A DNA stretch of 64,000 nucleotides from Ascidia mentula (GCA_947561715.1 OX387197.1:1865001-1929000); one strand, 5' to 3'. Shown: positions 52,329-63,388, counted from the stretch's first letter. Program-made: numbers and translations. The notes: a model not told the origin generated them from the letters alone.

Positions 52329-53628
52329 ATGAGGCTGTCACTATTGGCGTTGGGTTTTTGTGTCATATTTGTGTGTGTGGCTTCGGACAAAACCTATTAC
52401 ACAAGTAAGTTTTAAACTGTAACAAAAGCTGGCTTTGTGATTTCGTTAAAATTGGAATCGTTTCTAATTCAAACATGTTTCTGTGCAGTATTGTACGACA
52501 ACCTTGGATGCTGGAACGACACGCATGAGCGAGCAATAGCCACCGCTGAGGGACATCCCCTTTTACGCGACCCTTGTCATTTACGTTTGGACGCCGTTGA
52601 GAAGTGTGCGAGGGTTGCTCACCTTCTTGGAAACGATGTATTTGCTGTTCAGGCGAGTAACTAAATTATGATTGGAAATCGTAATATGTGTGGCAAGAAA
52701 TCGGACAACATTTGTGTTGATGCAATATTTCGCTGTTTTTATATTAAATAAATATAAATTTCGTATTTTTATTATTTTTCGAGAAACGAACACACATTTT
52801 TTCAAGAATTTCCTCAGTGTTTGGTCAAAGTTCCGTGAACCTTGCACTGCCCAGCTTAAATTTATGTTTAATTATTAGAATGGTGGATGGTGCTACACCT
52901 CCAAGAGTGCCCTGACAACATATAGAAGGTACGGACCGTCAGATGCATGCCAAAACGATGGCAAAGGTGGACCTCTCGCTAACCAAGTCTATCAGATTTA
53001 CCGGGTTGTGAAAGGTATCAATTGTTTGATGTTTGTTTCAATGTTGTGGTTTTACCCTTTTTTGGCTGCGCCGGGATTCGAACCCAGGATATCCTGGCCA
53101 CGAATCCCGATCAGGTTTGCTTCTTGGAATATGAGTCGGGCCCTCTACCAATGCTGCCAATCACCAAGTTTTACCTGTTGTGGGATAAACAACTTTACTT
53201 TTGGGTCTTGTGCACTGGATTATGTCCCTAATTATGTCATCAAGATTTATTTGGAATTCTGAATCGCTTGCTGACACCATTTTTACGATTTTGGTCCAAA
53301 CTTATTTTTTATTTTAGTTGAAACTTGTGACATGGGATGTTGGAGGGACACCCCGGATCGGGCAATACCCACACTCGAGAACTTGGATAAAGTTTTGATG
53401 GACAGCTATAGAAATCGTACTAATGCAATAGCAAAGTGTATCGAAGCTGGTGCAAGGCGTGGATACCGGATGGTTGCAATTCAAGATGGGGGGTGGTGCG
53501 CTGGTGCCAAGGATGCACACAAAACTTACCAGAAATATGGCAAATGTTCTGAGGCATGCGATGTAGATGGTAAAGGTGGTTTGTGGGCCAATCAGGTTTA
53601 CCAACTGGAATATCAGTGGATCAAGTAA
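52329..53628 (+). CDS. Secreted two-domain Cys-rich protein, paralog B
   Basis: Four exons, 52329-52404, 52489-52652, 52879-53014 and 53318-53628 (TAA), give 228 residues. MRLSLLALGFCVIFVCVAS is a signal peptide. Domain 1 runs from LGCWND to DGKGGPLANQVYQI; domain 2 from MGCWRD to DGKGGLWANQVYQL, ending QWIK like paralog A (HWIK). Exons 2 and 3 have exactly the sizes of those in paralog A. Exon 2 ends at a GC donor (CAG|GCGAGT) where paralog A has GT. Intron 3 carries a tRNA-derived SINE. Function is unknown; the two-domain, disulfide-rich, secreted plan suggests binding outside the cell. Confidence 0.85.
53070..53165 (-). mobile_element. tRNA-derived SINE or tRNA-like repeat in intron
   Basis: On the minus strand an A-box-like TGGCAGCATTGGTAGAGG and a perfect B box GGTTCGAATCC followed by CCGGCGCAGCC are spaced about 60 bases apart. 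The middle does not fold as a tRNA anticodon arm. It sits in intron 3 of secreted gene B and differs from the SINE at 61025. Confidence 0.6.
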
Positions 53629-54957
53629 GTGGTTAACATTATTTTGTGAAAAAAAATGCCGATTTACTTTTCTGTTGATGTCAAATATGTAAATAAGATT
53701 AATTAATGCTTGAACATTTTGCAGGCACGAAAGTTAAAGCCCTGAACATCAGCATTCAAGCGTGTGTAAATCAAAAAAATGCAACTTCAAAGCCATCTTT
53801 TTGAACATCTTTCAGAAGAAATCTGACGCTAACATTTTATTTTGCTGTGTATTATATATGTATAACTTGAAAAAGTATTGCAGTAACTTTGCAAGTTTCA
53901 AATTTGTATCAAATTGTGTTCGTGTAGTTTTTGCTTTTGTTTAAACTTGAATTGTCAGTTTTTAAATAGAATCCATACATTGATGTGCTTTGAGTTATGT
54001 TTTTTAGATGAGAAACAAATATTTGAACCAGGGGCTTTTAGGATGTTCGTTTAAGTTGTTGTTGACTGTATGCAATATAGGATAGTTGCTTGACTGCATT
54101 GTTCTCATTGCATTCTACAACAATGTTAAATGGCTTTGATTAACCATCATTATTGCTGCTTGTGTGATGTCGCAATCAATTCGCACAATGCTTGTTTAGA
54201 AACATGTGCTGCAGTGCTTTTTTAACAAAAGTGTCTGGTAAGAGCAAGTGTTACTGATATCCGACTAACCATGTAGCATCAGGCTTGAAACAAATGTTTA
54301 TGCGCAATTTTGCATAACTTTTTTCTACACCGAATTTTGGGATTTTGTTTGTATGTAAAAAAATATGCTTGTAGCAGAACACATTTTTCCAACCTCAATA
54401 ACCCTGAACATTGTTAAACCGACCTTGGTCAATATTTAGCTCTAATTCGAATGTTTACTGCTAACCTACATTGCATTTGCAAAATTCCTTGAACCGAACA
54501 CGGGCACCCCAGTTGGATGGAATTGATGTTTGTCGTGCAATAAAACTTAATGACAAGAGACCAATGGAAGTTTTATTGCACTCACAAAGATTCCCAAATC
54601 GTTAAAAGTGCATGTTAATCTATAACTAAAACCAGGAAATATTGAGCATCTTAGCAGAGCCAGGCAACCTTTAACACACATTCAGCCAACAAGACCAACT
54701 CATGTTCATGGCAGTCTGCAAACATTCACAGGCCTTATTTGGATCAGCCTCAACTTTCCTGTTTAGTTTTGCTCCACTAAGACTGAAGGACTTAACTTGC
54801 ATAATGAAGAATAAATGCAATTTTAGTTTGTGTTGAGGGTGAAAAATATGAATGATGGCCTTTGCTTCATCTGTTGTTGACCCACAAGGACCAGATATTG
54901 TAAGTATAACACAGCTGTATGCATTCAATGTTGTATAATGAACTGTTGTATTTTTTA
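53629..54957. other. Spacer before the kinase locus
   Basis: No recognised gene. A minus-strand frame at 54671-54928 (85 codons, including SLSGAKLNRKVEADPNKACE) looks protein-like and could be a terminal exon of an unknown gene, but no family or partner exon was found. Confidence 0.4.
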
Positions 54958-55134
54958 GCTGAGAGAATTCAAAGCTGAAAAATATTTTGTGACGTCAAGC
55001 TGTGTGTGGTCGGTCAAGGTAGCTATGGCAAACATAAAAAAGTTGGGTTTCTTTCTGTCAAGTGTTTAAAAGTCACTGGCGGAGAACATGAAGAACATTT
55101 GCTAGAAAAAAGGATTATGGTTTTAAATAAATTA
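54958..55134 (+). pseudogene. Broken duplicate of the kinase's first exon
   Basis: After a TTTTTTAG acceptor the sequence LREFKAEK, GQGSYGKHKKVGF and TGGEHEEHLLE copies exon 55670-55839 of the kinase (LREFKAEN, GRGSFGK...GKHKKTGF, TGGEHEQLMLE). It lacks four residues after the glycine loop and has a one-base frameshift near the start (between AEK and CDV). No donor follows in register. It is a decayed tandem copy of the ATP-loop exon. Confidence 0.75.
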
Positions 55135-55669
55135 CCACTGCTGTTTTTGGTGGCACTGAAATATTATCCCCAGAAAAACGTTAGACAATAAAGAAACTAA
55201 AAATAAAGTACAAAAATTCCACCCCATTCAAAATGATTCATTTCGTGTTGGTTATTTCAATTTGAGTCTGAAATTTACATTGTCATTAAACATCAGCTAG
55301 CTTGGAGAAACTTTGTGACTTTTTCACTACGATGTGAAAAAGCAAGTTGTAAGTTAATGTTTAACCAGCATGAAGGTTTGTGGCAGTTGCCCATACTTGC
55401 CTGCCTCGGCCACACCTAATTAAATAGAATTGGTTCCTGTATTGGAAACAGAGTGAAGTTAGCTATTTTTCGTGGTTACACATGTTTAGGCAAAGTAATA
55501 CAACATAATTCAAACAGTTACATTATTATTTTCCGGGAGAACAAATGGAATCCAGCAAAACTAAATGATGGCAGTTTTCTCGCATACTGCGAATCCAGAA
55601 GAACTTCATATAGTATGTATCACCTGTTTTATGTTTATATAATATTCTAATGCAATATTGTTTTGTCAG

Positions 55670-58600
55670 TTAAGGGAATTTAAAGCTGAAAACATATTTT
55701 GTGATGTCGAAAAATGTGAAGTTGGCCGAGGTAGTTTTGGCAAAATTTTCATTGGAAAACATAAAAAAACTGGATTTTTTGCTGTGAAATTCTTTAAAAT
55801 TACTGGTGGAGAACATGAGCAATTGATGCTGGAGAATGAGTAAGTTATATGGCTCAGTTTAACTGCCCATCAAAAATATCCAACTGTATTTTTAGGTTTA
55901 ACCAAGAATATGATGTGTTACTGCGTATTCGACATGACAACATATCAATTGTTCATGGATATACCAAATGGCCAGGAGCAATCGGGATTGTAATGCAATT
56001 CTATGGAGGGGGTAATTTAGAAGTCTTACTCCTAAATAAACGTATTGAACTTGGATCGTGTTTGATTCTTCGTATGACAACTGAAATAACATCAGCAGTT
56101 GCCTACATTCATAATTGCGGGCTTGATAAGCGTGTAGTCCATGGTGATCTTAAGCCTGGAAACATATTCATCACAATAGACATGCGTTGCGTAGTTGGTG
56201 ACTTTGGATGTGCTCGGCTTGTAAACTTTACTTTATGGTTGGCCATCGGTGTCATAATTCGTCATATTGTACGCGTACCTTAGATAACGTGCGCGTGCCT
56301 TATTAACGAACGTGCTCGTTATTTAAAGCCTGGCCAACAGTGTCATAACTCGAATAAGAGCGACATCATGTGGAATAATAAGGTACGCGTGCGTTAATAA
56401 GCAGCACGTTCGCTATTAGTGTACATGCACCTTAATAGGATACATTTCATGGCCAACCGTGTCATAAGTCAAACTCATGTACGCGTACCTAATTAACGAA
56501 CATGTAACTAAGTAACGTGCGCGCATGTTAAGTTGGCCGATAGTGTCATAATCTTAGGTAAAATTACTTGTACTGTCATCAGCTTATGGGAGTCGACATC
56601 CTTTTGTTTTCTGCTTTTACTTTTGCAAATATCACTCATGTATCCATCTAGTGGATATCTGTAGTTCGCGCCGTTTACTTTATTGTTAGTCTACACCGGT
56701 CCGCAATTATTTTTTGGCGCTACTGACCAAAATATTCCTAATGTCTGGCGACCCCAACAGGAATTTGCAACGTGAGGTTTTACTGCAATCAACTCTGCCT
56801 TTGGCAAACTTAACACAATTAAATTGCAACCTATTGAGACTTAAATCCCTAGTTTGACAATATTGAACAAGTAAATTACACATATATTTTATCAAGCGGT
56901 TCATAAATGTGAGGTTTACACACAAAAGGCAACATATTTTTGTCACCAAATCAAATGCAACTTTGGCCCGGCTGTGCTAAAGGTTGCCCAATCCCTGGTT
57001 TAATCTAGAAGGGAAGTGCCTATATTAGTCTCCTTTAGCACATGTTGGCAGATAGTGTCAGATCTATGGTAAATCCTCAAATGTTATCGCAACTGCTTAA
57101 AAATGTGTTTGATCACAGGCCCAAATGTACCATGGCACCACACAAATTTTTCAGTACCGGAAATGTATTTTGCAAATATTAAAAATTTCTTCTCTTTTTC
57201 CGTAATTAAAAATTTGGACCAAAATTCACTGGCGACAATCTGATCATGTAGTTATTGGATACACTCCGAATAGACACCGCTTTTTAAACACAATCATGTA
57301 AGTAACTACAAAAACCCTACAAGTCCCAGCTAATATTAAGATTAAGCAATTGTAAATTTCACAGCACTAGGGGAGATCAAAATTAAGTCAAATTCTTACA
57401 TAAAATCACCAATTACACTTAATTCAAGAACTTGCGCACAAGTGTGCGCCAAAGGAAAACGAAGCAAACCAAGGAGGCGATTAAAACTTATTTTACAAAG
57501 TTTACATCTTTACGTCGCAATTTAATTGTGTTAAGTTTGCCAAGAGCAGAGTTGATTGCAGCCTCACGTTTCAGGTTCTCTTTAGGGTTGCGAAACAACA
57601 AAGTAAATGGCGCGAACTACAGATATCCACTAGATGGATGCATGAGTGATATTTGCAAAAGTAAAAGCAGAAAACAAAAGCATGTCGATTCCCATAACCT
57701 GAACACAGTACAAGTAATTTTACCTAAGATTATGACACTATCGGCCAACTTAACATGCGCGCACGTTACTTAGTTACATGTTCGTTAATTAGGTACGCGT
57801 ACATGAGTTTGACTTATGACACGGTTGGCCATAAAATATATCCTATTAAGGTACATGTACACTAATGGCGAACGTGCTGCTTATTAACGCACGCGTACCT
57901 TATTATTCCACATGATGTCGCTCTTATTCGAGTTATGACACTGTTGGCCAGGCTTTAAATAACGAGCACGTTCGTTAATAAGGCACGCGCACGTTATCTA
58001 AGGTACGCGTACAATATGACGAAGTATGACACCGATGGCCAACCATATTACTTAGGCAGCAACTCAGATTCAAGGTCAACAAAAACGACAACCATTGACA
58101 TTGTACTATGCGGCACCAGAAAAATTATCTGATGACGTTAAACCGAAAAAGGAGCAAGACACATACAGTTGTGGTGTAATTTATTATGTCATGCTGGCAC
58201 GCAAGCAGCCATATCCCTCAGCTGATATTTTTTGGCTAAAAATTCAAAATGGTGGTCGTCCAAACCTTCAAGGTATTAGAGAAATACAGGATGAAACCAA
58301 TGATGCAAGCAACAGAGAAATAGTTGATGTGATGGAAAGAGCGATGATCAGATGTTGGAATCAAGATCCAAATCAACGACCAGACATGGTTGACATTCGT
58401 GATGAATTCCAACAACTTCTTTCCAAACAAGACCCCACAGTAATTTTGCTGCAAGTAGCAAATGCTGCAAGGAACATGCATATTGTGGATCCAACAGCAA
58501 CCCACAATCCAACTGTTTCACTCAGCCAGTTTTCTACACAGACATGGAAATTTCATGGTATGATATTTTGTCAGTTTCATGAATTCAAGTTTGTTTTGTA

Positions 58601-61600
58601 TCATACTTCCACAATAGTGTTTATGTACAATGGAACTTATATATTGATATGCATGCTTTATATCTCTTGTTTGTGTATTTGTTGAGGATTTTTGTTTCTA
58701 GATATTGGGCCTGAAATTAACCAACCACTTGATGGCAACATTCATCCAGTTGAACAAGCACAACAATCCCCACAAGTACAAGGTAAGCAATTTATGTTGC
58801 AAAATTATTATCCAAGTATGTGGGCGTCAGAGGCTGTAATCCTTTTTCAATGCAAGCTACCTGGCCGAAAGCATAAACATTGCGCTTATAGAGTTAGCTG
58901 CAGGAATTTAAAAGAAACAATCACCGTCATCCGTTCACCAACGGATGACGGTGATTGTTTCTTTTAAAGTATAGTCACCACAAAGTGGAAGTCTTTGCTT
59001 GGCCGTTTGGTCTGCAAAGTTCGCCTTATAGTCACACCAGCTGCACTGATGAGAACTTTTAGGTCGAAACAGTGGCCATCTGTCTGCAGCTTATACACGA
59101 AACATTTTATTTCGAAAAGTATTCAAAGATTATGAGAAATCTTTCCAAGCCAACGTTTGTTTCACCCTGACTAAGGTCATTGTTTTTGAAAGTAGAATAA
59201 AGCCTATATCACCTATACATACATACATACATACATACATACATACATACATACATACAACAAAACACTTGGGATTGCAAATGTTGCTGATTTGCTACTT
59301 CCCAAACAACTTTGATGTAAACTATATTGTTTTCAGATGAATTAGCAATTGCTGAAGTTGCCCAGATGCAGATACACCAGATACAACCAAGTGCATCGCA
59401 AAATAGAGGTTTTGTAACCAAACATGGAATATTCTATCAAATAATGCTAATAACTGCTCTTTATGTTATTATGAATTGGAATGTAACAAGTTACTATGAA
59501 CTAAAACATAATAATAATTTTCTGATTGAATAAATAATGCCTAAATGCAATGCATTTAACTGGATATATTTGTCTACAGGTGCAAACAGAAGATCTGCAA
59601 GACATGTTACACCCCAAAATCCACCCATTGAAAGAAACCTTCCAGTGGATGATGACTTGCCCAACCCATCACCAGGAAGAAGTGGAAGAGGTAATTTTGT
59701 CTTGGAAGTAATCCTACTGTTTCCATTGTACATGATTTATCTGCTAAAAAAGTTTTGAGACTGCATATCCTTGCTATAAAGAGTAAGTTATTTTTAGGTG
59801 TTGAAGCTTTAAAATGATCGAAAACACCTTCTTAAAACAGTAGTGTACACATTTAGGTGTGAGGCATGAAATTATTCCACCACTCGAGAACAACATACAG
59901 CCTAGTGAAAGAGAACAACAATCACTGCAAGTACAAGGCAAGTGTTTGGGTACAGACTTGTGTTTCTGTATTTCTTTTTATTCACAAAATCTAAATACAA
60001 ATAGAAGCAAATAGAAGATCTACAAGTCATTCAACACCTGAAGTCCCACCCAGTGGTAGAAATCATCCAGTACATCATGACTTGCCCAACCCATCCACAA
60101 GGAGAAGCAAAAAGGGTATATAATTTGTGCTTTTTGATAATCTGACATGGTTAGCATTGAGCATAGCAGCGTGACAGAATCAATACCAACATGTGAAGTA
60201 ATTTGCTACAAAAATGTTGGTTTGATGTTTGTGTATGACGACTGTAAGAATACCCCATATTGCAGCTACTTCACATGCCTTATGAAATGATTGTCATAAG
60301 TAAATTTAAAATATCAATTAAATGGATCTTGTGCTTCATTTATTTTTGTTGCATGAAAACAGATAATCATGCCTTGATAACAACTGTCTGAAAACGTACT
60401 TAATTAAAGTTATAAATGGCTTTAACAATTGAACTTTGTACAAATTATATATGTATAAATGTCTAGTCATTGATGAAGTTCATTGCAAGTTATAATACTG
60501 TACAATTTCACACCAGAAAAAGTGAAACCTGTTACCAACCCTCTGACACCACCCAGTGACCGTAACCTGAGAGTAGATCATTCCACACCCCACTCATCCC
60601 ATCAACAACCAGGTAAAATAAAACAGGTGATAACGTAACAAACAAAACATGTGATATGTAAGATAAAAATGTAATGAAAAAATAGAATGTCAAATTTAAG
60701 TATCAGCTTTTTGAACATTGACATATCAAAAATTTCCTGTTAAGTATTTCTGCAATGGTGAAAGTAGGATATTTAAATGTTCAGTTCAATATTCATGTGT
60801 GGTGCACTAGCTACTCACTATTCACAAACCTATCAGGACAATTTGTTCCAATGAATTTTCTGTTGCAGGGGACTAACTTGTTATTTGAACCATTTTCCTA
60901 ACTTGATTTTCCTATTTAAAATTGTTATGAAACAGCCATGGCATTGCAATGCACAGATTGAGAACAGTCAGCCAAGCTGGATCAGCCATTTTCCCGACAA
61001 GTCGGAGCGAGATCTGAAAAATTAAGCTCCCGGTGAGGTTTGAACTCACGACCCTGGGCTAACTAGGCCCAACGCTCTACCAACTGAGCTAGCTCGGTGG
61101 TTTCACGGGGTATATCATGGCCAAGGTACAATGGTGTGCAGGGCACAATTTGTCAGGCGACTTTCACATGCATAGAGGATCTCCACCACCGTAATCAGAC
61201 AACGCAGAAGTAATACCATGCTTTGAAGGCAGGGTCGCCCCACTATAAAGGGCCTGCGCAGTGGGGCGATCCTGCCTTGCTATGCGAAAGCATGGTATTG
61301 CTTCTGCGTTCTTCTATACAGTTTTTTTTTTTTCATGGTATGATATTTAGAAATTTCATGGTATGATATTTTGTCAGTTTCATGAATTCAAGTTTGTTTT
61401 GTATCATACTTCCACAATAGTGTTTATGTACAATGAAACTTATATATTGATATGCATGCTTTATATCTCTTGTTTGTGTAATATTTGTTGAGGATTTTTG
61501 TTTCTAGATATTGGGCCTGAAATTAACCAACCACTTGATGGCAACATTCATCCAGTTGAACAAGCACAACAATCCCCACAAGTACAAGGTAAGCAATTTA

Positions 61601-63388
61601 TGTTGCAAAATTATTATCCAAGTATGTGGGCGTCAGAGGCTGTAATCCTTTTTCAATGCAAGCTACCTGGCCGAAAGCATAAACATTGCGCTTATAGAGT
61701 TAGCTGCAGGAATTAAAAAGAAACAATCACCGTCATCCGTTTGGTGCCCAACGGATGACGGTGATTGTTTCTTTTAAAGTATAGTCACCACAAAGTGGAA
61801 GTCTTTGCTTGGCCGTTTGGTCTGCAAAGTTCGCCTTATAGTCACACCAGCTGCACTGATGAGACCTTTTAGGTCGAAACAGTGGCCATCTGTCTGCAGC
61901 TTATACACGAAACATTTTATTTCGAAAAGTATTCAAAGATTATGAGAAATCTTTCCAAGCCAACGTTTGTTCCACCCTGACTAAGGTCATTGTTTTTGAA
62001 AGCAGAATAAAGCCTATATCACCCACACATACATACAACATTATACTTGGGATTGCAAATGTTGCTGATTTGCTACTTCCCAAACAAGTTTGATGTAAAC
62101 TATATTGTTTTCAGATGAATTAGGAATTGCTGAAGTTGCCCAGATGCAAATACACCAGATACAACCAAGTGCATCGCAAAATAGAGGTTTTGTAACCAAA
62201 CATGAAATATTCTATCAAATAATGCTAATAACTGCTCTTTATGTTATTATGAATTGGAATGTAACAAGTTACTATGAACTAAAACATAATAATAATTTTC
62301 TGATTGAATAAATAATGCCTAAATGCAATGCATTTAACTGGATATATTTGTCTACAGGTGCAAACAGAAGATCTGCAAGACATGCTACACCCCAAAATCC
62401 ACCCATTGAAAGAAACCTTCCAGTGGATGATGACTTGCCCAACCCATCACCAGGAAGAAGTGGAAGAGGTAATTTTGTCTTGGAAGTAATCCTACTGTTT
62501 CCATTGTACATGATTTATCTGCTAAAAAAGTTTTGAGACTGCATATCCTTGCTATAAAGAGTAAGTTATTTTTAGGTGTTGAAGCTTTAAAATGATCGAA
62601 AACACCTTCTTAAAACAGTAGTGTACACATTTAGATGTGAGGCATGAAATTATTCCACCACTCGAGAACAACATACAGCCTAGTGAAAGAGAACAACAAT
62701 CACTGCAAGTACAAGGCAAGTGTTTGGGTACAGACTTGTGTTTCTGTATTTCTTTTTATTCACAAAATCTAAATACAAATACAGCAAATAGAAGATCTAC
62801 AAGTCATTCTACACCTGAATTCCCATCCAGTGGAAGAAATCATCCAGTACATCATGACTTGCCCAACCTATCTACAAGGAGAAGTAAAAAGGGTATATAA
62901 TTTGTACTTTTTGATAATCTGACATGGTTAGCATTGAGCATAGCAGCGTGACAGAATCAATACCAACATGTGAAGTAGTTTGCTACAAAAATGTTGGTTT
63001 GATGTTTGTGTATGACAGCTGCAAAAATACCCCATATTGCAGCTACTTCACATGCCTTATGAAATGATTTTCATAAGTAGGTTTAATGTATCAGTTTAAT
63101 GGATCTTGTGCTTCATTTATTTTTGTTGCATGAAAACAGATAATCATGCCTTGATAACAACTTTCTGAAAACGTACTTAATTAAAGTTATAAATGGCTTT
63201 AACAATTGAACTTTGTACAAATTATATATGTATAAATGTCTAGTCATTGATGAAGTTCTTGCAAGTTATAATACTGTACAATTTCATACCAGAAAAAGTG
63301 AAACCTGTTACCAACCCTCTGACACCACCCAGTGACCGTAACCTGAGAGTAGATGATTCCACACCCCACTCATCACATCAACAACCAG
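55670..63388 (+). CDS. TKL/RIPK-like protein kinase with duplicated proline-rich tail (5' end unresolved)
   Basis: Kinase exons are 55670-55839, 55896-56220 and 58056-58557. They carry the glycine loop GRGSFG, the lysine in FAVKF, the catalytic loop HGDLKPGN (a non-RD type, Gly for Arg), DFGCARL, AAPEKL, SCGVIYYVML and NQRPDM. Tail exons follow, each starting and ending in phase 1: 58702-58782, 59337-59408, 59580-59690, 59857-59937, 60005-60115 and 60517-60612, then a second set 61508-61588, 62115-62186, 62358-62468, 62635-62715, 62785-62892 and 63293-63388. The tail is Pro/Gln/Arg-rich (ANRRS, PPSGRNHPV, HHDLPNPS). Exons 59857-59937 and 62635-62715 use GC donors. The start codon and the 3' end are not seen. 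The best guess is an innate-signalling kinase. Confidence 0.8.
56234..58047. mobile_element. IS3EU-like non-autonomous element filling a kinase intron
   Basis: The ends are TATGGTTGGCCATCGGTGTC and its reverse complement, like the 4.0-kb transposon's TATGGTGGCCCATCGC. A 6-bp TTACTT flanks it on both sides (56228-56233, 58048-58053). Inverted repeats are long: about 56234-56830 against 57514-58047, with one unmatched block. A word of the form TGGCC-A-C-GTGTCATAA recurs four times per arm (about 56240, 56332, 56451 and 56534), probable transposase sites. The centre (about 56830-57510) has no recognisable gene. The intron is 56221-58055, so only 13 and 8 bases of it lie outside the element, duplications included. 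Confidence 0.8.
58907..58968 (+). repeat. Perfect 29-bp hairpin, copy 1
   Basis: 58907-58935 is the exact reverse complement of 58940-58968 around the loop CACC; the core is AATCACCGTCATCCGTT. It lies about 70 bases before the hammerhead ribozyme in the same intron and is probably part of the same repeat. Confidence 0.85.
59039..59091 (+). ncRNA. Type I hammerhead ribozyme, copy 1
   Basis: The order is stem I AGCTGCA, core CTGATGA, stem II GAAC-TTTTA-GGTC, GAAA, stem III CAG/CTG closed by the A15.1-U16.1 pair with loop TGGCCAT, cleavage triplet GTC (after C at 59084), then TGCAGCT closing stem I with 7 perfect pairs. All conserved core bases of the hammerhead are present. Stem II has one A-G mismatch that copy 2 lacks. 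Stem I is the open end, so it is type I. It lies in sense orientation in the intron between kinase tail exons 58702-58782 and 59337-59408. Self-cleavage is inferred. Confidence 0.88.
59213..59259 (+). repeat. CATA microsatellite
   Basis: About eleven CATA units. In copy 2 the same site (near 62026) holds only about two units, so the array has changed since the duplication. Confidence 0.95.
61025..61100 (-). mobile_element. tRNA-derived SINE head (tRNA-Thr-like), copy 1
   Basis: On the minus strand: A box TAGCTCAGTTGGTAGAGC, a TGGGC/GCCCA anticodon stem with loop CTAGTTA (anticodon AGT), and a T arm GTGAGTTCAAACCTCAC with B box. The two acceptor halves (ACCGAGC and CGGGAGC) do not pair, so it is not a working tRNA but the head of a SINE. 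The same family occurs at 14587 and 63742. Confidence 0.75.
61201..61310. mobile_element. Foldback MITE, copy 1
   Basis: The arms start AACGCAGAAGTAATACCATG and end CATGGTATTGCTTCTGCGTT, with the inner pair AGGCAGGGTCGCCCCACT/AGTGGGGCGATCCTGCCT. The loop is about 15 bases. No coding capacity. It lies next to the junction of the two tandem copies. Confidence 0.8.
61716..61775 (+). repeat. Hairpin, copy 2
   Basis: Arms 61716-61741 and 61750-61775 pair perfectly around the loop TGGTGCCC, which is longer than in copy 1 (CACC); the arms are otherwise the same. Confidence 0.85.
61849..61901 (+). ncRNA. Type I hammerhead ribozyme, copy 2 (canonical)
   Basis: Stem I AGCTGCA/TGCAGCT has 7 pairs, the core is CTGATGA, stem II is a perfect GACC/GGTC with loop TTTTA, then GAAA, stem III ACAG/CTGT with loop TGGCCAT, and cleavage after C at 61894 in GTC. 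Every conserved hammerhead base and pair is present. It lies in sense orientation between tail exons 61508-61588 and 62115-62186. Confidence 0.93.

Larger units (their letters stand above)
58548..61350 (+). repeat. Tandem segment, copy 1 (2.8 kb)
   Basis: It starts in the last bases of kinase exon 58056-58557 and holds six tail exons, a perfect hairpin, a hammerhead ribozyme, a CATA microsatellite, a tRNA-derived SINE and a foldback element. Copy 2 follows directly, differing by scattered substitutions and small indels, so the duplication is recent. At the junction (61332-61372) the word TTTCATGGTATGATATTT appears twice. Confidence 0.92.

Noticed and set aside
57432-57773. 113-codon frame in the intronic transposable element
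   Set aside because: It runs into the inverted repeat and shows no transposase or other signature.
61025-61100. Functional tRNA-Thr (AGT) gene on the minus strand
   Set aside because: A box, anticodon arm and T arm look right, but the acceptor halves do not pair, and near-copies occur elsewhere as repeats; a SINE head explains it better.
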